Assembly: GCA_963663735.2 (NCBI GenBank)
Contig: CAXXHN010000001.1
Span: 124,001 to 188,000, forward strand
DNA length: 64,000 nt
Source of the DNA: G963663735 sp963663735
Lineage (GTDB): Bacteria; Acidobacteriota; UBA6911; RPQK01; JAPXNP01
Direction of reading: 5' to 3'
Both the position numbers and the translations under genes were made by a program. The notes under the pieces are model-generated. The model was not told the origin of the DNA and made no database searches. It saw only the letters and a program-made list of their open reading frames with translations. This document shows, in pieces, positions 25,782 to 33,585 of this stretch (positions are counted from its first letter, which is position 1; each line of letters begins with the position of its first letter).

Positions 25782-27960
25782 AAATAGTCCTCCCGGCACT
25801 TCTGTAGTATTCAAAATATTCTTTGTCTAATAAATTGTCCGCGGAGACAGAAATATCCATCCACTTGGCCGGGGAAACAGTTACCTTGGCGTTTATTGTA
25901 AAACTGGGTTCATAGGTTCCGTAAACACCTTCTTCTATATCCAGGTTGTCTGAATCGTTGTAGATCTTGCTGAAGTAGCTTCCCGATATCCTTCCGTTGA
26001 TCCACCTGTACTCGTAATCCAGCCCGAGATTCCAGGTATTTTCCGGTATCCCGGGCACTCTTTTGTTTACACTATTTGGGTCCGTATCATTCTCTGTGAT
26101 CCTGGAATCGGTATAGGTGTAATTTCCCCAGGCGGTCAACCAGTTATTGATTCTCTGGAATGCCTCAAATTCCAGGCCTTTGGTAACGGCTTTACCGGCA
26201 TTGGCCCTGTTCTTGGTATTTCCATCAACCCGGTAGTAGATAAGATCCTCAATGTCATTACGGTATCCAGTGACTGAAAATCTGGTCTGGTTATTGAAGA
26301 AATGCTGGTCGATCCCTCCTTCATAAGTCACTACTGTTTCGGGCCGTAATTCAGGATTGCTTTGATAGGTAGTAGCGTAGGATACCCATGTCCGGTAGAG
26401 CTCATACAAAGTTGGCGCGCGAAAGGCCTGGCCAACGGAGCCCCGGAAAGCGGTGGAATCAAACGCATTCCAGACCGCGGCCACCTTGGGGCTAAACCGG
26501 CTTTCGGTATTGCTCTCATAGAACAGGGTGTCTCCAGGTGCACCGGATGCGCCGTCATAGACCTTCCATGCATCATACCTTGCCCCAAGGTAGATGACCA
26601 GTGGATCCGCAACCTGCCACTCATCCTGGGCAAAACCGGCCCAAGTCCTCGAATTCCCTCCGGAATAGAAGGTGCTCTCCCCGCTGCCGGAATAGCTCCG
26701 GTAGAAGGGGATGTCGAAATCGTCGGTATCCGATTGATCAGCGCGGAAGGATGTGCCCAGGGTCAGGACATGATCAGCACCCAGAGGCATATTGGCACTG
26801 ACTTCTGAAAACCAACTGCTGTTCTCGGTGATTTTCAATGTTCCGGGGGAATCGTCAAAATCCTGGAGTCCCGAGCCCGATTCCAGGGTGTAGCGGTCAT
26901 CCACCTGGTTGGTTCCAACCTGGGCGTTCAGCTGAACTTCCCCCAGCATCTCCCGAAAAGACAGAGAGAATGTATCAGTCCTGTTTTTTCCTATGCCGGT
27001 ATAGTTGATAAAGTCGTTGGCGGCAAATTTTGATCTCAAGCCATCTCCGCCGATGGCATAGGTTGTCCCGTCCCCGTATGTTCCCATTAAAGTGGTGGGA
27101 CGCCCATAATCATATTCATTCTTACCGGATACTACAGTAAACGCCAATTGTCCGGTATCCGAAATGTCGTAGCTTACTTTTCCATGGAAAGCCAGGCGCT
27201 CGGCACCATTCCTGCCCTTATCTCCTATCACCCACCTTCCCGGAGAACCATACTTGTCATTCATGGCATATCCGCCTTCAACATTGCCTGAACCGGAGGA
27301 AAGAGTTTTTACGACGGGTGTTGTGGCATAACCATCCGTGCCCTCCTGTTCAAAGCCAACCTGGATACCAAGCCTGTCCCTGAACCTGTTTCCGGCTATG
27401 ACCCGGTAACGCCAGGTATCATTTGTTCCATAACCTCCGGAAACTTCCATTTCGGCTTTCTTTGGAGTTCTGGTAATGATATTGATGACTCCGCCCATGG
27501 CATTCCCTCCGTAAAGGGCGGAAGCAGCTCCCCTGACAACCTCAATTCGTTCGATATTTCCAACAGAGATGTTTCCCCAGTCCAGTCCTCCGGTGTAGGC
27601 GTCATTGAGAGGTTGCCCATCAAGCAGAACCAGGGTGTACTGATCGCCGCCAAATCCTCTCAACCTCACTGAAGTAGTGGAATCCATCAGGCCCTTTGTC
27701 CGCTTCACAAAAACTCCGGGGATAGAGTTAAGGGCATCATCAACGGTCTCTATCTCCTTTTTCTCCAGTTCCTCCTTATCAATAACGGTCACGCTGCCCG
27801 GTACTTCACTTACTTCTTTTTCAGTTTTAGTGGCGCTTACCACAATCTTCTTCAGGACAACCGGTTTCTGGCCGGCAGGCTGCGCCGCGGCAGTCAGGGA
27901 AAGGAGAAGACTTAAAACTAAACTCGGCAAAATAAAACCTTTCATTTTCATAGCTGTCAT
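25756..27960 (-). CDS. TonB-dependent outer-membrane receptor (BtuB/CirA-like)
   Basis: This 734-residue protein has a signal peptide (about 1-27, ending AAAQPAGQ), a TonB-box region near IVVSATKTEKEV, a plug domain (about 40-150) with SIPGVFVKR, VRLRGFGGDQYTLVLLDGQP and VRGAASALYGGNAMGGVINI, and a beta-barrel ending in the aromatic residue Tyr (TVAFHY) that the Bam machinery recognises. Such receptors import bulky chelates using TonB energy. The neighbouring binding protein, permease, ATPase and CobN suggest a metal complex or tetrapyrrole. GAGG precedes the ATG. A long leader with a 16-bp hairpin and U-tract (28122-28175) lies upstream. Confidence 0.93.
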   Translation of the reverse strand: MTAMKMKGFILPSLVLSLLLSLTAAAQPAGQKPVVLKKIVVSATKTEKEVSEVPGSVTVIDKEELEKKEIETVDDALNSIPGVFVKRTKGLMDSTTSVRLRGFGGDQYTLVLLDGQPLNDAYTGGLDWGNISVGNIERIEVVRGAASALYGGNAMGGVINIITRTPKKAEMEVSGGYGTNDTWRYRVIAGNRFRDRLGIQVGFEQEGTDGYATTPVVKTLSSGSGNVEGGYAMNDKYGSPGRWVIGDKGRNGAERLAFHGKVSYDISDTGQLAFTVVSGKNEYDYGRPTTLMGTYGDGTTYAIGGDGLRSKFAANDFINYTGIGKNRTDTFSLSFREMLGEVQLNAQVGTNQVDDRYTLESGSGLQDFDDSPGTLKITENSSWFSEVSANMPLGADHVLTLGTSFRADQSDTDDFDIPFYRSYSGSGESTFYSGGNSRTWAGFAQDEWQVADPLVIYLGARYDAWKVYDGASGAPGDTLFYESNTESRFSPKVAAVWNAFDSTAFRGSVGQAFRAPTLYELYRTWVSYATTYQSNPELRPETVVTYEGGIDQHFFNNQTRFSVTGYRNDIEDLIYYRVDGNTKNRANAGKAVTKGLEFEAFQRINNWLTAWGNYTYTDSRITENDTDPNSVNKRVPGIPENTWNLGLDYEYRWINGRISGSYFSKIYNDSDNLDIEEGVYGTYEPSFTINAKVTVSPAKWMDISVSADNLLDKEYFEYYRSAGRTIFATVAFHY

Positions 27961-28121
27961 TGTTCAATCCTCAAATAATTAGCCTGTAGACAGCATTCCT
28001 GATTCCCTTATTGAGAACTGGTATTCGGTTAAAGCAACGCATCAAAAGCAACTTCATGTATGTAGATGATGTCCCGAACTGAATGCCTTCATTTCGGCTG
28101 AAACGTTTAATTTCCATAAAA

Positions 28122-28175
28122 AAAAGGACCACGAAGGCCTTCCCTTTTGGGGGAAAAGACCTTCGTGGTCCTTTT
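28122..28175 (-). terminator. 16-bp hairpin with U-tract in front of the TonB-dependent receptor gene
   Basis: AAAAGGACCACGAAGG (28122-28137) pairs perfectly with CCTTCGTGGTCCTTTT (28160-28175); an inner CTTTT/AAAAG stem extends it. On the minus-strand RNA the stem is followed by a run of U (plus-strand A run at about 28118-28125). It lies between the CooT gene and the receptor, so it may end the upstream transcript or act as an attenuator for the receptor operon. It shares the core CCACGAAGG with the hairpin at 31042-31083. Confidence 0.75.
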
Positions 28176-28394
28176 CACAATGTGGTTTTCGGCCCTTCTC
28201 AACTATAGGATCGAAAAATTTATCTACTTCAGCAGTTTATGCTTTTCGGATATTCAGCTCCGAAACCAGGCATACGCGGCTTCAGCCGCATTTCTTCCAA
28301 CAATCTATCCCAATATCGGCACCAAGTCAACTTCCGCTGCCTGCCCTATGGGCGAGGGTTATCAGGGCAGGCAATAGGTCGGGAAATGACTCAT
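28176..28394 (-). other. Structured intergenic leader with three inverted repeats, no gene
   Basis: Three further hairpins stand between the CooT gene and the terminator-like hairpin. They are TGCCTGCCCT/AGGGCAGGCA (28338-28347 with 28364-28373, 10 bp); GCGGC-TTCA-GCCGC (28276-28289); and TATGC plus TTTCGGA pairing with TCCGAAA plus GCATA (28238-28274). This could be a structured regulatory RNA. I could not match it to cobalamin, Moco, NiCo or TPP riboswitch consensus sequences. Confidence 0.45.
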
Positions 28395-28592
28395 TCAGGC
28401 TTGCTCCTCCTCAAAAATAATTCTGTGGTTAACAAGGTTCATTTCCTTGATCCTTCCTTTCAGAATCTTCTGGTCACCAAAAATCCCAACCAGCCGCCAG
28501 TTGTTTTCTCCTTTTGGCTCAATAATATCTACAGCTTCCATAATCAGCTGTTCCTTACCCTCTTTAACAAAGTATGCGTTGGCTTCACACAT
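28395..28592 (-). CDS. cooT: CooT-family small nickel-binding protein
   Basis: A 65-residue protein beginning MCEANAYFVKEGKEQLIME, with the CooT pattern: a Cys at position 2, a small beta barrel, FGDQKILKGRIKEMNLVNHR near residues 38-57 and an acidic tail. CooT of Rhodospirillum rubrum is a dimer that binds one nickel ion through the N-terminal Cys2 and takes part in nickel insertion into carbon monoxide dehydrogenase. Homologues are widespread without CODH, with a presumed role in nickel handling. The start overlaps the stop of the DUF3842 gene by eight bases, so they are coupled. No CODH genes are in the window. Confidence 0.82.
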   Translation of the reverse strand: MCEANAYFVKEGKEQLIMEAVDIIEPKGENNWRLVGIFGDQKILKGRIKEMNLVNHRIIFEEEQA

Positions 28593-29007
28593 TGTCTATC
28601 ACCTTCCTTAATCTTTCCACCAGTTCTTCAATCATGGGAGGCAACGGGGCCCTGTTCACTCCTACGATTTCAACTTTTTCCTGGGTCATGGGAAGCAAAA
28701 TCTTCAGTGCGGGGCTGGAAGTCACAGCCTCTGCCATTTTTGGTGTCACTTCTCCCAGCATTGAGTTAGCCCAGGTTATGGCAACAGGTCCCACTATACA
28801 GTCGGCAGTCATGACAGTTCGACAAATAGCATTTTCTCCAGAAGCGCCCCTGTTGGCATCGGATTTAAGCATCTGGGCAGTTGCCAGGGCATTTGTGCCA
28901 AGAGCAATCAGTTCAACAGACTCTCCATATGCCTCTTTGAGGTATTTTATCAGAGTCGCGCCAATGCCTCCGCCCTGTCCGTCAATCACGCATATTTTTT
29001 TAGACAT
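28585..29007 (-). CDS. DUF3842 family protein
   Basis: The 140-residue protein begins MSKKICVIDGQGGGIGATLI, a nucleotide-binding-like glycine-rich beta-alpha motif, and has the DUF3842 features ELIALGTNALATAQMLKSDA, GENAICR, and DCIVGPVAITWANSMLGEVT. It has no signal peptide or membrane segment. The biochemical function is unknown. Members of this family often neighbour CooT-like genes, and here the two genes overlap, so I infer a shared role in metal handling. The ATG lies about 27 bases downstream of the possible small ORF. Confidence 0.8.
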   Translation of the reverse strand: MSKKICVIDGQGGGIGATLIKYLKEAYGESVELIALGTNALATAQMLKSDANRGASGENAICRTVMTADCIVGPVAITWANSMLGEVTPKMAEAVTSSPALKILLPMTQEKVEIVGVNRAPLPPMIEELVERLRKVIDNV

Positions 29008-29034
29008 ATCTGTCTTTCATTTTAAAAGATGTCA

Positions 29035-29199
29035 CTAATCTGGTCCTTCCAGCCTATGCCTTTCCCTGATTTTCTTCTGCGGCGGATCAAGGCGGCAGTG
29101 GAAATCTCCATGCAAAATAACCGCAGGCTCCACAACAAGTCCCCAGGCCGGGTATTTCCAGAATCCATCGACCTGAACCGATAAAAACCGAACCAGCAA
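29035..29199 (-). CDS. Possible small protein (54 aa) between tonB and DUF3842
   Basis: An open frame with TTG start at 29199 and TAG ending at 29035 encodes 54 residues beginning MLVRFLSVQVDGFWKYPAWG, with a central VVEPAVILHGDFHCRLD and a basic C terminus. GGAG lies five bases before the TTG. It fills most of the 220-base gap between tonB and DUF3842, in the direction of the operon. The composition looks protein-like, but the same region is also open in another frame as a 29-codon ATG ORF. I recognise no family. Confidence 0.35.
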   Translation of the reverse strand: MLVRFLSVQVDGFWKYPAWGLVVEPAVILHGDFHCRLDPPQKKIRERHRLEGPD

Positions 29200-29227
29200 G
29201 GCTGCTCCTGAATCTACCTGTTTTATT

Positions 29228-29953
29228 TTACATCATCTTGAAGGCTATAGTAATCTCCAGATAAACAGGGGCGCTGCGGAGATCCGCTGGGGGTTGCGGA
29301 AAAGGAACTGACTCCTCAACTGCTTTCAGGGCGGCTTTATTCAATACTGCTGATCCGGACCCGATTTTCAGCAAAAGTCCAGTTATCGTACCATCCGACT
29401 CTATTGTAAAACTCACTGTCACCTGCCCTTGGACTTCTCTCCTGCGAGCCGAGTATGGGTATTTCTTGTTAAGTTCAATCCTTGTCCTGACAGCCTCAAA
29501 GTAATGTTCCATCGCAGCAGCTGAGGTTTCAGGTGATCCAGCTTCCTTTTCAGCCTGGGCTCGCGGTAACTCCGGGGCAGGTACTTCATCCAGAGAACGG
29601 TTCGGTCGGTAAGGCAGCTGGGGAATGGCAACTGGGGCAGAGAAAGGCAGGGAGGCGGACTGGTCAGCCTGCAGCACTTCAGAAGCTGAGACTAAACCCG
29701 TGGCGGTGTCGCTGGTCCATTCTTTTTCCATCTTTTTCAACTCCTGTAGCGGTTTGATCTCAGGAATCGGGGGAGGAGTCTCCCTGAGCGGGGATTCTTC
29801 CGGAACGAGGAGTTCAATCTCGATGGCTTCTTCAAGGGCCTCCCGTTTAAATCGAAAAATATCCGGGACGCTGGACAGAATTATTCCGTGGGCGAGAAAC
29901 GAAAGGAACAGGAGGCTCCACAAGAGATAATTAGGCTTCACGGTGCTTCCCAT
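29228..29953 (-). CDS. tonB: TonB-like energy transducer
   Basis: The 241-residue protein has an N-terminal transmembrane anchor (about 8-28), a long Pro- and Glu-rich periplasmic spacer (EESPLRETPPPIPEIKPLQE) and a C-terminal TonB domain, YPYSARRREVQGQVTVSFTI at about 166-185, followed by DGTITGLLLKIGSG and ending VYLEITIAFKMM. It transmits proton-motive force from ExbB/ExbD to the receptor. Its ATG overlaps the exbD stop by 16 bases; a GTG at 29941 (MKPNYLLWS) is an alternative start. Confidence 0.93.
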   Translation of the reverse strand: MGSTVKPNYLLWSLLFLSFLAHGIILSSVPDIFRFKREALEEAIEIELLVPEESPLRETPPPIPEIKPLQELKKMEKEWTSDTATGLVSASEVLQADQSASLPFSAPVAIPQLPYRPNRSLDEVPAPELPRAQAEKEAGSPETSAAAMEHYFEAVRTRIELNKKYPYSARRREVQGQVTVSFTIESDGTITGLLLKIGSGSAVLNKAALKAVEESVPFPQPPADLRSAPVYLEITIAFKMM

Positions 29954-30384
29954 TTTCCAAACTTATCTGCAGATTCATTCGGCTTTTTAGTAGCCAGGCA
30001 TAAACGGTCAACACCGGCAGCCTTGGCTAAATCCATCACCCTTACAGCCTTGTCAAGGATTACAGAGCGATCCGCCCTGATTACAACAGTACATTTCTCA
30101 TTATTGCTCGCCAAATCCAGAAGCTCTCGACTGAGTGCTTCCTGGGTTACCTCCCGGCCAGTCAGGTAAAGCCTTCCGCTGCTGTCAACATCAATCGTGA
30201 TCTGCTCCTGCACCTGATGTTCAGAGCCATCTGCTTCAGGAAGCTTCACGTCAATTCCTTCTTCAGTAATGAAGCTGGTTGTGAGCAGGAAAAAAACCAG
30301 CAGCAGGAACACGATGTCAATCAGGGAAGCCAGAGGAGGCGCGACTTCACTCGTTTTTCTTTTTGGAAACCGCAGGCCGGTCAC
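29938..30384 (-). CDS. exbD: ExbD/TolR-family protein
   Basis: 148 residues with one N-terminal transmembrane helix (about 17-38). That helix has the functional Asp in PLASLIDIVFLLLVFFLL, which takes part in proton conduction, and a periplasmic domain follows. The GTG start at 30384 lies 3 bases after the exbB stop. It works with ExbB and TonB to energise outer-membrane transport. Confidence 0.93.
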   Translation of the reverse strand: MTGLRFPKRKTSEVAPPLASLIDIVFLLLVFFLLTTSFITEEGIDVKLPEADGSEHQVQEQITIDVDSSGRLYLTGREVTQEALSRELLDLASNNEKCTVVIRADRSVILDKAVRVMDLAKAAGVDRLCLATKKPNESADKFGKWEAP

Positions 30385-30387
30385 TGG

Positions 30388-31008
30388 TTATATTCTCCCA
30401 TTCCCGCCGAGGCTTCTGACAAAGCGGACTGCCCCCGATTGCATCTCCGCTTCAAACCTATCAACTTCCCCCGAAAGATAGCTGTAGGCAACCATCGCTG
30501 GCAAAGCGACAGCCAGGCCCAGAGCGGTAGTCAGCATTGCCTCCCAGATGCCTCCTGCCAGCAGCGCGGCGTTTACCTTTCCTCCCATCTCCTGGATTAC
30601 CATGAAAGCCTTTATCATCCCCAGAACCGTACCGAGCAGCCCCAGCATGGGAGTAATGTTGGCTATTGTGGCGAGGACTGGTAGGTAACGGGAGAGTTCC
30701 CTTGTTTCCTGCTCAATGGAATGGATAAGCACTGTTTCCAGGGTTTCTCTTTCCTGGCTTATAACATCCATACCCTGGACCAACACCCTGCCCATGGGTG
30801 AACTGCTCTCTCGTGCTGCCCGTTCGGCTGGTTCCAACTCTCTCCGGATGATATGACCGGCTACCTGATCCGCTACTGAGCACCCTTTCCTGCGCAAACC
30901 AGCAAACCTGATAACACGCTCCACAAAAATTGCCGCTGCCAGAACTGAACAAAACAGGATCGGAATAACAAGAATTCCACCCTTGGCAAGCAATTCAAAC
31001 ATCAACAC
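30388..31008 (-). CDS. exbB: ExbB/TolQ/MotA-family proton channel protein
   Basis: The 206-residue protein has an N-terminal helix (about 9-28), a cytoplasmic loop rich in basic and acidic residues, and two further helices (about 115-140 and 155-180) with the conserved NITPMLGLLGTVLGMIKAF and AMLTTALGLAVALPAMVAYS blocks. It forms the inner-membrane motor with ExbD. The ATG has AAGGAGG upstream. It is the first gene of the island. A hairpin with a U-tract (31042-31083) lies in its leader and promoter-like boxes lie further upstream. Confidence 0.93.
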   Translation of the reverse strand: MLMFELLAKGGILVIPILFCSVLAAAIFVERVIRFAGLRRKGCSVADQVAGHIIRRELEPAERAARESSSPMGRVLVQGMDVISQERETLETVLIHSIEQETRELSRYLPVLATIANITPMLGLLGTVLGMIKAFMVIQEMGGKVNAALLAGGIWEAMLTTALGLAVALPAMVAYSYLSGEVDRFEAEMQSGAVRFVRSLGGNGRI

Positions 31009-31041
31009 CTCCTTGTCGATTCATTCATCCCGGATAAAAAA

Positions 31042-31083
31042 AAGCCACGAATTCCGGGTAACATCTAAATCCCGGCCTTCGTG
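31042..31083 (-). terminator. Hairpin with U-tract in the exbB leader
   Basis: GCCACGAA-TT-CCGGG (31042-31056) pairs with CCCGG-CC-TTCGTGGC (31069-31083) around a 12-base loop. On the minus strand the stem is followed by eight Us (31041-31034), the classic intrinsic terminator form. It could end the upstream DJ-1-family transcript. It also lies between promoter-like boxes (31195-31166) and exbB, so attenuation is possible. Confidence 0.75.
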
Positions 31084-31165
31084 GCCATTATTTTAAAAAC
31101 CAATAATCTGGTCAGTAACGACACTTTCATAGTGCCGCTTATATTCGTATTATAACCAGTTAAGA

Positions 31166-31195
31166 TTTATACTTCAGTCAGTCGATCATTGTCAA
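31166..31195 (-). promoter_or_regulatory. Promoter candidate upstream of exbB
   Basis: Minus-strand TTGACA (31195-31190) and TATAAA (31171-31166) are spaced by 18 bases. A second -10-like TATAAT is at 31154-31149. Both lie between the DJ-1-family gene and the hairpin at 31042-31083. Transcription from here would have to pass that hairpin to reach exbB. Confidence 0.45.
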
Positions 31196-31251
31196 CGTCC
31201 GGCCTGGGTATTGGCATCCCACCGGGAAAATGGGAGCCTCGCTGTCTCCCC

Positions 31252-31887
31252 TTATCGAGCCGGTGGCAAAGAAGCCATAAGTTGTCCCCAATAGGCAGTT
31301 TCCTGGGTCTGGTGCAGTTTATACCAGGCCTCCAGGGTATCGGGTGAAAACACCTCGAGTCTGGACAGGATGGCCCGCGCAAATTCAAGCGATGCTACAC
31401 CTGAGGCAGTAATCAGTCTCCCGTCAATGGTCACGGGTTCCTGGCTATAAAATAATTCTCCCCTATAGGAGGGACAGATCGCCTTGAGATAATCAAGATC
31501 ATTGCTGGTGTGTCGGCGATTGTCCAGAAAACCGTGCGCAGCAAGGCCCATCGTTGCCCCGCAGATTGCCGCGACAATAATGTTTCCTTGTAAAAATTCG
31601 TTTACCATGGCAAACACGGGTTCATGAAAAGCTTCCAGCCAGGTGTCGCCACCGGGTAAAAGCAGTAAACCGGCATCATGGGTGTTCAGACTGTCGACTG
31701 TCAGGTCCGGGAGTAGTTTCAGACCACCCATGGTCGTAATCGGATCCCTGGTCAAACTTACTGTCCTCACTTCGAATTTTAAGGAGTTATCCTTAAAAAA
31801 CCGCCCTGAATTGAGTTCTGCCAGGGCATAACCAGGTTCCCAGTCCGCCATGGTATCAAACCCATAGAGATATGCTATCTTTTTCAT
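31252..31887 (-). CDS. DJ-1/PfpI-family protein
   Basis: 211 residues with the class I glutamine-amidotransferase-like fold of the DJ-1/PfpI family. The reactive-Cys elbow is IVAAICGATMGLA (Cys near residue 109), preceded by AGLLLLPGGDTWLEAF and followed by HTSNDLDYLKAI, and TASGVASLEFARAIL appears in the C-terminal part. Family members act as glyoxalase/deglycase, protease or chaperone-like proteins; the YajL/ThiJ subset cannot be assigned. No signal peptide. The gene is followed by the 31042 hairpin. Confidence 0.88.
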   Translation of the reverse strand: MKKIAYLYGFDTMADWEPGYALAELNSGRFFKDNSLKFEVRTVSLTRDPITTMGGLKLLPDLTVDSLNTHDAGLLLLPGGDTWLEAFHEPVFAMVNEFLQGNIIVAAICGATMGLAAHGFLDNRRHTSNDLDYLKAICPSYRGELFYSQEPVTIDGRLITASGVASLEFARAILSRLEVFSPDTLEAWYKLHQTQETAYWGQLMASLPPAR

Positions 31888-31893
31888 TTTCTC

Positions 31894-32289
31894 TTATTCC
31901 CGTGAGGGATCATCAGCCGCAAAATTAACACGGCATCGGTTCGAACGCTCTTGCCTGAAAAACTTCTTTCCCGCTTTCACCAGGCAGACTGTCAGTAAAG
32001 CAGGAATCCCCACCTTAACAAGGATATCCAGTAAAGATATAAAAAAGCGGGAGGTTGTTGATCTCTTCCGTCCCCGATCCCCATGCACCTGTCCTCCGGC
32101 GACCTGCTGACTCTGACCTGAATCAAGGATACCCGGTTGACTGTTCCTGGTCAAAGCAGGCCTCTCCGGCCCGGGGCCTCTCCCGGTCCGGAAACCGTCA
32201 GCCCATTCAGTATTTGCCAGGAACATGGCCGCCAGGATTACCAGCGAAGCGGCAAGCAGGATTACCAGAGTTCTTCTCACAATTGTCAT
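31894..32289 (-). CDS. Hypothetical small membrane protein (131 aa)
   Basis: The preferred ATG at 32289 gives 131 residues: an N-terminal transmembrane helix (about 6-26, TLVILLAASLVILAAMFLA), a hydrophilic Gly/Gln-rich loop and a second helix near 90-108 (LLDILVKVGIPALLTVCLV), then a basic C terminus. The longer frame starting at 32478 overlaps the DUF4405 gene and has no homology signal, so I reject it. It overlaps nothing else and may be co-transcribed with the membrane protein upstream. I recognise no family. Confidence 0.6.
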   Translation of the reverse strand: MTIVRRTLVILLAASLVILAAMFLANTEWADGFRTGRGPGPERPALTRNSQPGILDSGQSQQVAGGQVHGDRGRKRSTTSRFFISLLDILVKVGIPALLTVCLVKAGKKFFRQERSNRCRVNFAADDPSRE

Positions 32290-32311
32290 GATCAGCTTAT
32301 CTCCAATTTTT

Positions 32312-32800
32312 CTAGGATTTAACACGGCGGTCAGACATGAAAAAAACATATCTTCTTGCCCTGCGCCAGATCCAGTCCCAGTGCATTCCCAGGTGGACTC
32401 CCAGGAAAACAAACAGCAAGTCTGCTGAAACCTCGTGAATCTCCTTCCAGAATCGATCCGCGCCCATCCGGAAACCAAAAGCCGGCAAAAGGGATCTTGA
32501 AATCATAAATCCAGAAAAGACAACGCCGGTCATCAGTATGAAGAGGAAAAAATTCCACAGGTAATTGAATCGGACATCTCCCGGCAATCTCCCCAAAAAG
32601 CGTTTCGTTACCTGGGTCAACCATTTCCAGTGCAGAAGAATGTGGATTAATAGCGGAGCAATAAACAGCAGGGTGAGCCATTCATGCAGAAAATCACTAA
32701 CAGAATGAGTAGCCGAAATCACAACCAACAAAATGAAGATTCCTGCATCCATAAAAAAATTAAGCTTCGTCTGACTAAAAGTAATTGCCGGCCGATTCAT
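32312..32800 (-). CDS. DUF4405/cytochrome-b-like membrane protein
   Basis: The 162-residue protein has four hydrophobic segments: about 14-32, 40-60, 82-103 and 125-145. Histidines sit at membrane positions (HEW, IHILLHW, EIHEVSADLLFVFLGVHLGMHW) in the pattern of b-type heme-binding four-helix proteins such as DUF4405 members. A role in electron transfer at the inner membrane is likely but not shown. The ATG lies 24 codons before a second possible Met. The small hypothetical gene follows on the same strand. Confidence 0.75.
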   Translation of the reverse strand: MNRPAITFSQTKLNFFMDAGIFILLVVISATHSVSDFLHEWLTLLFIAPLLIHILLHWKWLTQVTKRFLGRLPGDVRFNYLWNFFLFILMTGVVFSGFMISRSLLPAFGFRMGADRFWKEIHEVSADLLFVFLGVHLGMHWDWIWRRARRYVFFMSDRRVKS

Positions 32801-32885
32801 GTCTGTATCCTTTAACTCACTCCGGTATTCTCAAATGGAGCGCTCTTTTTAGTTCTAAATACAGAAAAATCCGTATTTTGTTTCA

Positions 32886-33155
32886 TCACAATCTTAATTC
32901 CTGCCACTTTTCCGGAGAATGCCGCCCTTGTCCAGATCGCGCCCTGTATCCTTCGACTGTCAAAAAATACCGCTTGAAAGTGAAACTCCAAACATTGCTC
33001 TTTTTAACAGTTGAAGTATATGTCCGGATTGCAGCAATGGCTTCCAGGTCTCCAGCTCCAGGAACTGGCCCGGAAGCCGCATAATAGGTATCCCCCAGGT
33101 GTACTTCTAAAAATTGACCGAGGGAAATCACCTGCTTCAAATGATCTATTTTCAA
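32886..33155 (-). CDS. Possible hypothetical protein (89 aa)
   Basis: The frame starts at TTG (33155) after AAGGA nine bases upstream and encodes LKQVISLGQFLEVHLGDTYY, then SGPVPGAGDLEAIAAI and a basic C-terminal half. The composition is protein-like and the stop follows cleanly, but there is no family match and the upstream neighbour is not conserved as far as I can see. It may be a remnant of a decayed gene. Confidence 0.3.
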   Translation of the reverse strand: MKIDHLKQVISLGQFLEVHLGDTYYAASGPVPGAGDLEAIAAIRTYTSTVKKSNVWSFTFKRYFLTVEGYRARSGQGRHSPEKWQELRL

Positions 33156-33585
33156 TTATTTGCATCCTTAAAAAGGACAGGCTGCATTACCGGAGAAGTC
33201 CTCTACCCCCTGTCCCTGTTTAAGAGTATTCTTAAAAGATATAAACAATCCGGAAGGCCGCTTTCACCCAACTCACTTAATGTCTGGATCCAGGTTGAAG
33301 ATATTGAAAGATCCTGGTTTTAGACCTCTGTTACTACCGGAATTTTCTGTAAGTGAATATATTGCATGTCGTTCCCGTTCGGCCGACAGAACCGCAGGTT
33401 TACAAAGAGTCTGGTCTCAGGAGTTCCGGATCTTGCTGATCATCCAGGTGAACACCCTGAAGTTTCTTCTGCTTAAAAATTGCTCCGTTGAATTCCGCCT
33501 TGTTTCTTTAAGCTGCGGCATCAGGTTAAAGCCTTTTGCGAGGCATGCTGCGGCTAAATATAATGCTCACATTTTTTATCTTCCG

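Noticed and set aside
27961..28394. Cobalamin riboswitch ahead of the TonB-dependent receptor
   Set aside because: Expected next to CobN and a BtuB-like receptor, but the B12-box and the other conserved aptamer blocks are not found on either strand.
29008..29227. Cobalamin riboswitch upstream of DUF3842/CooT
   Set aside because: Some GC-rich blocks looked suggestive, but the conserved core order is absent; a small ORF explains part of it better.
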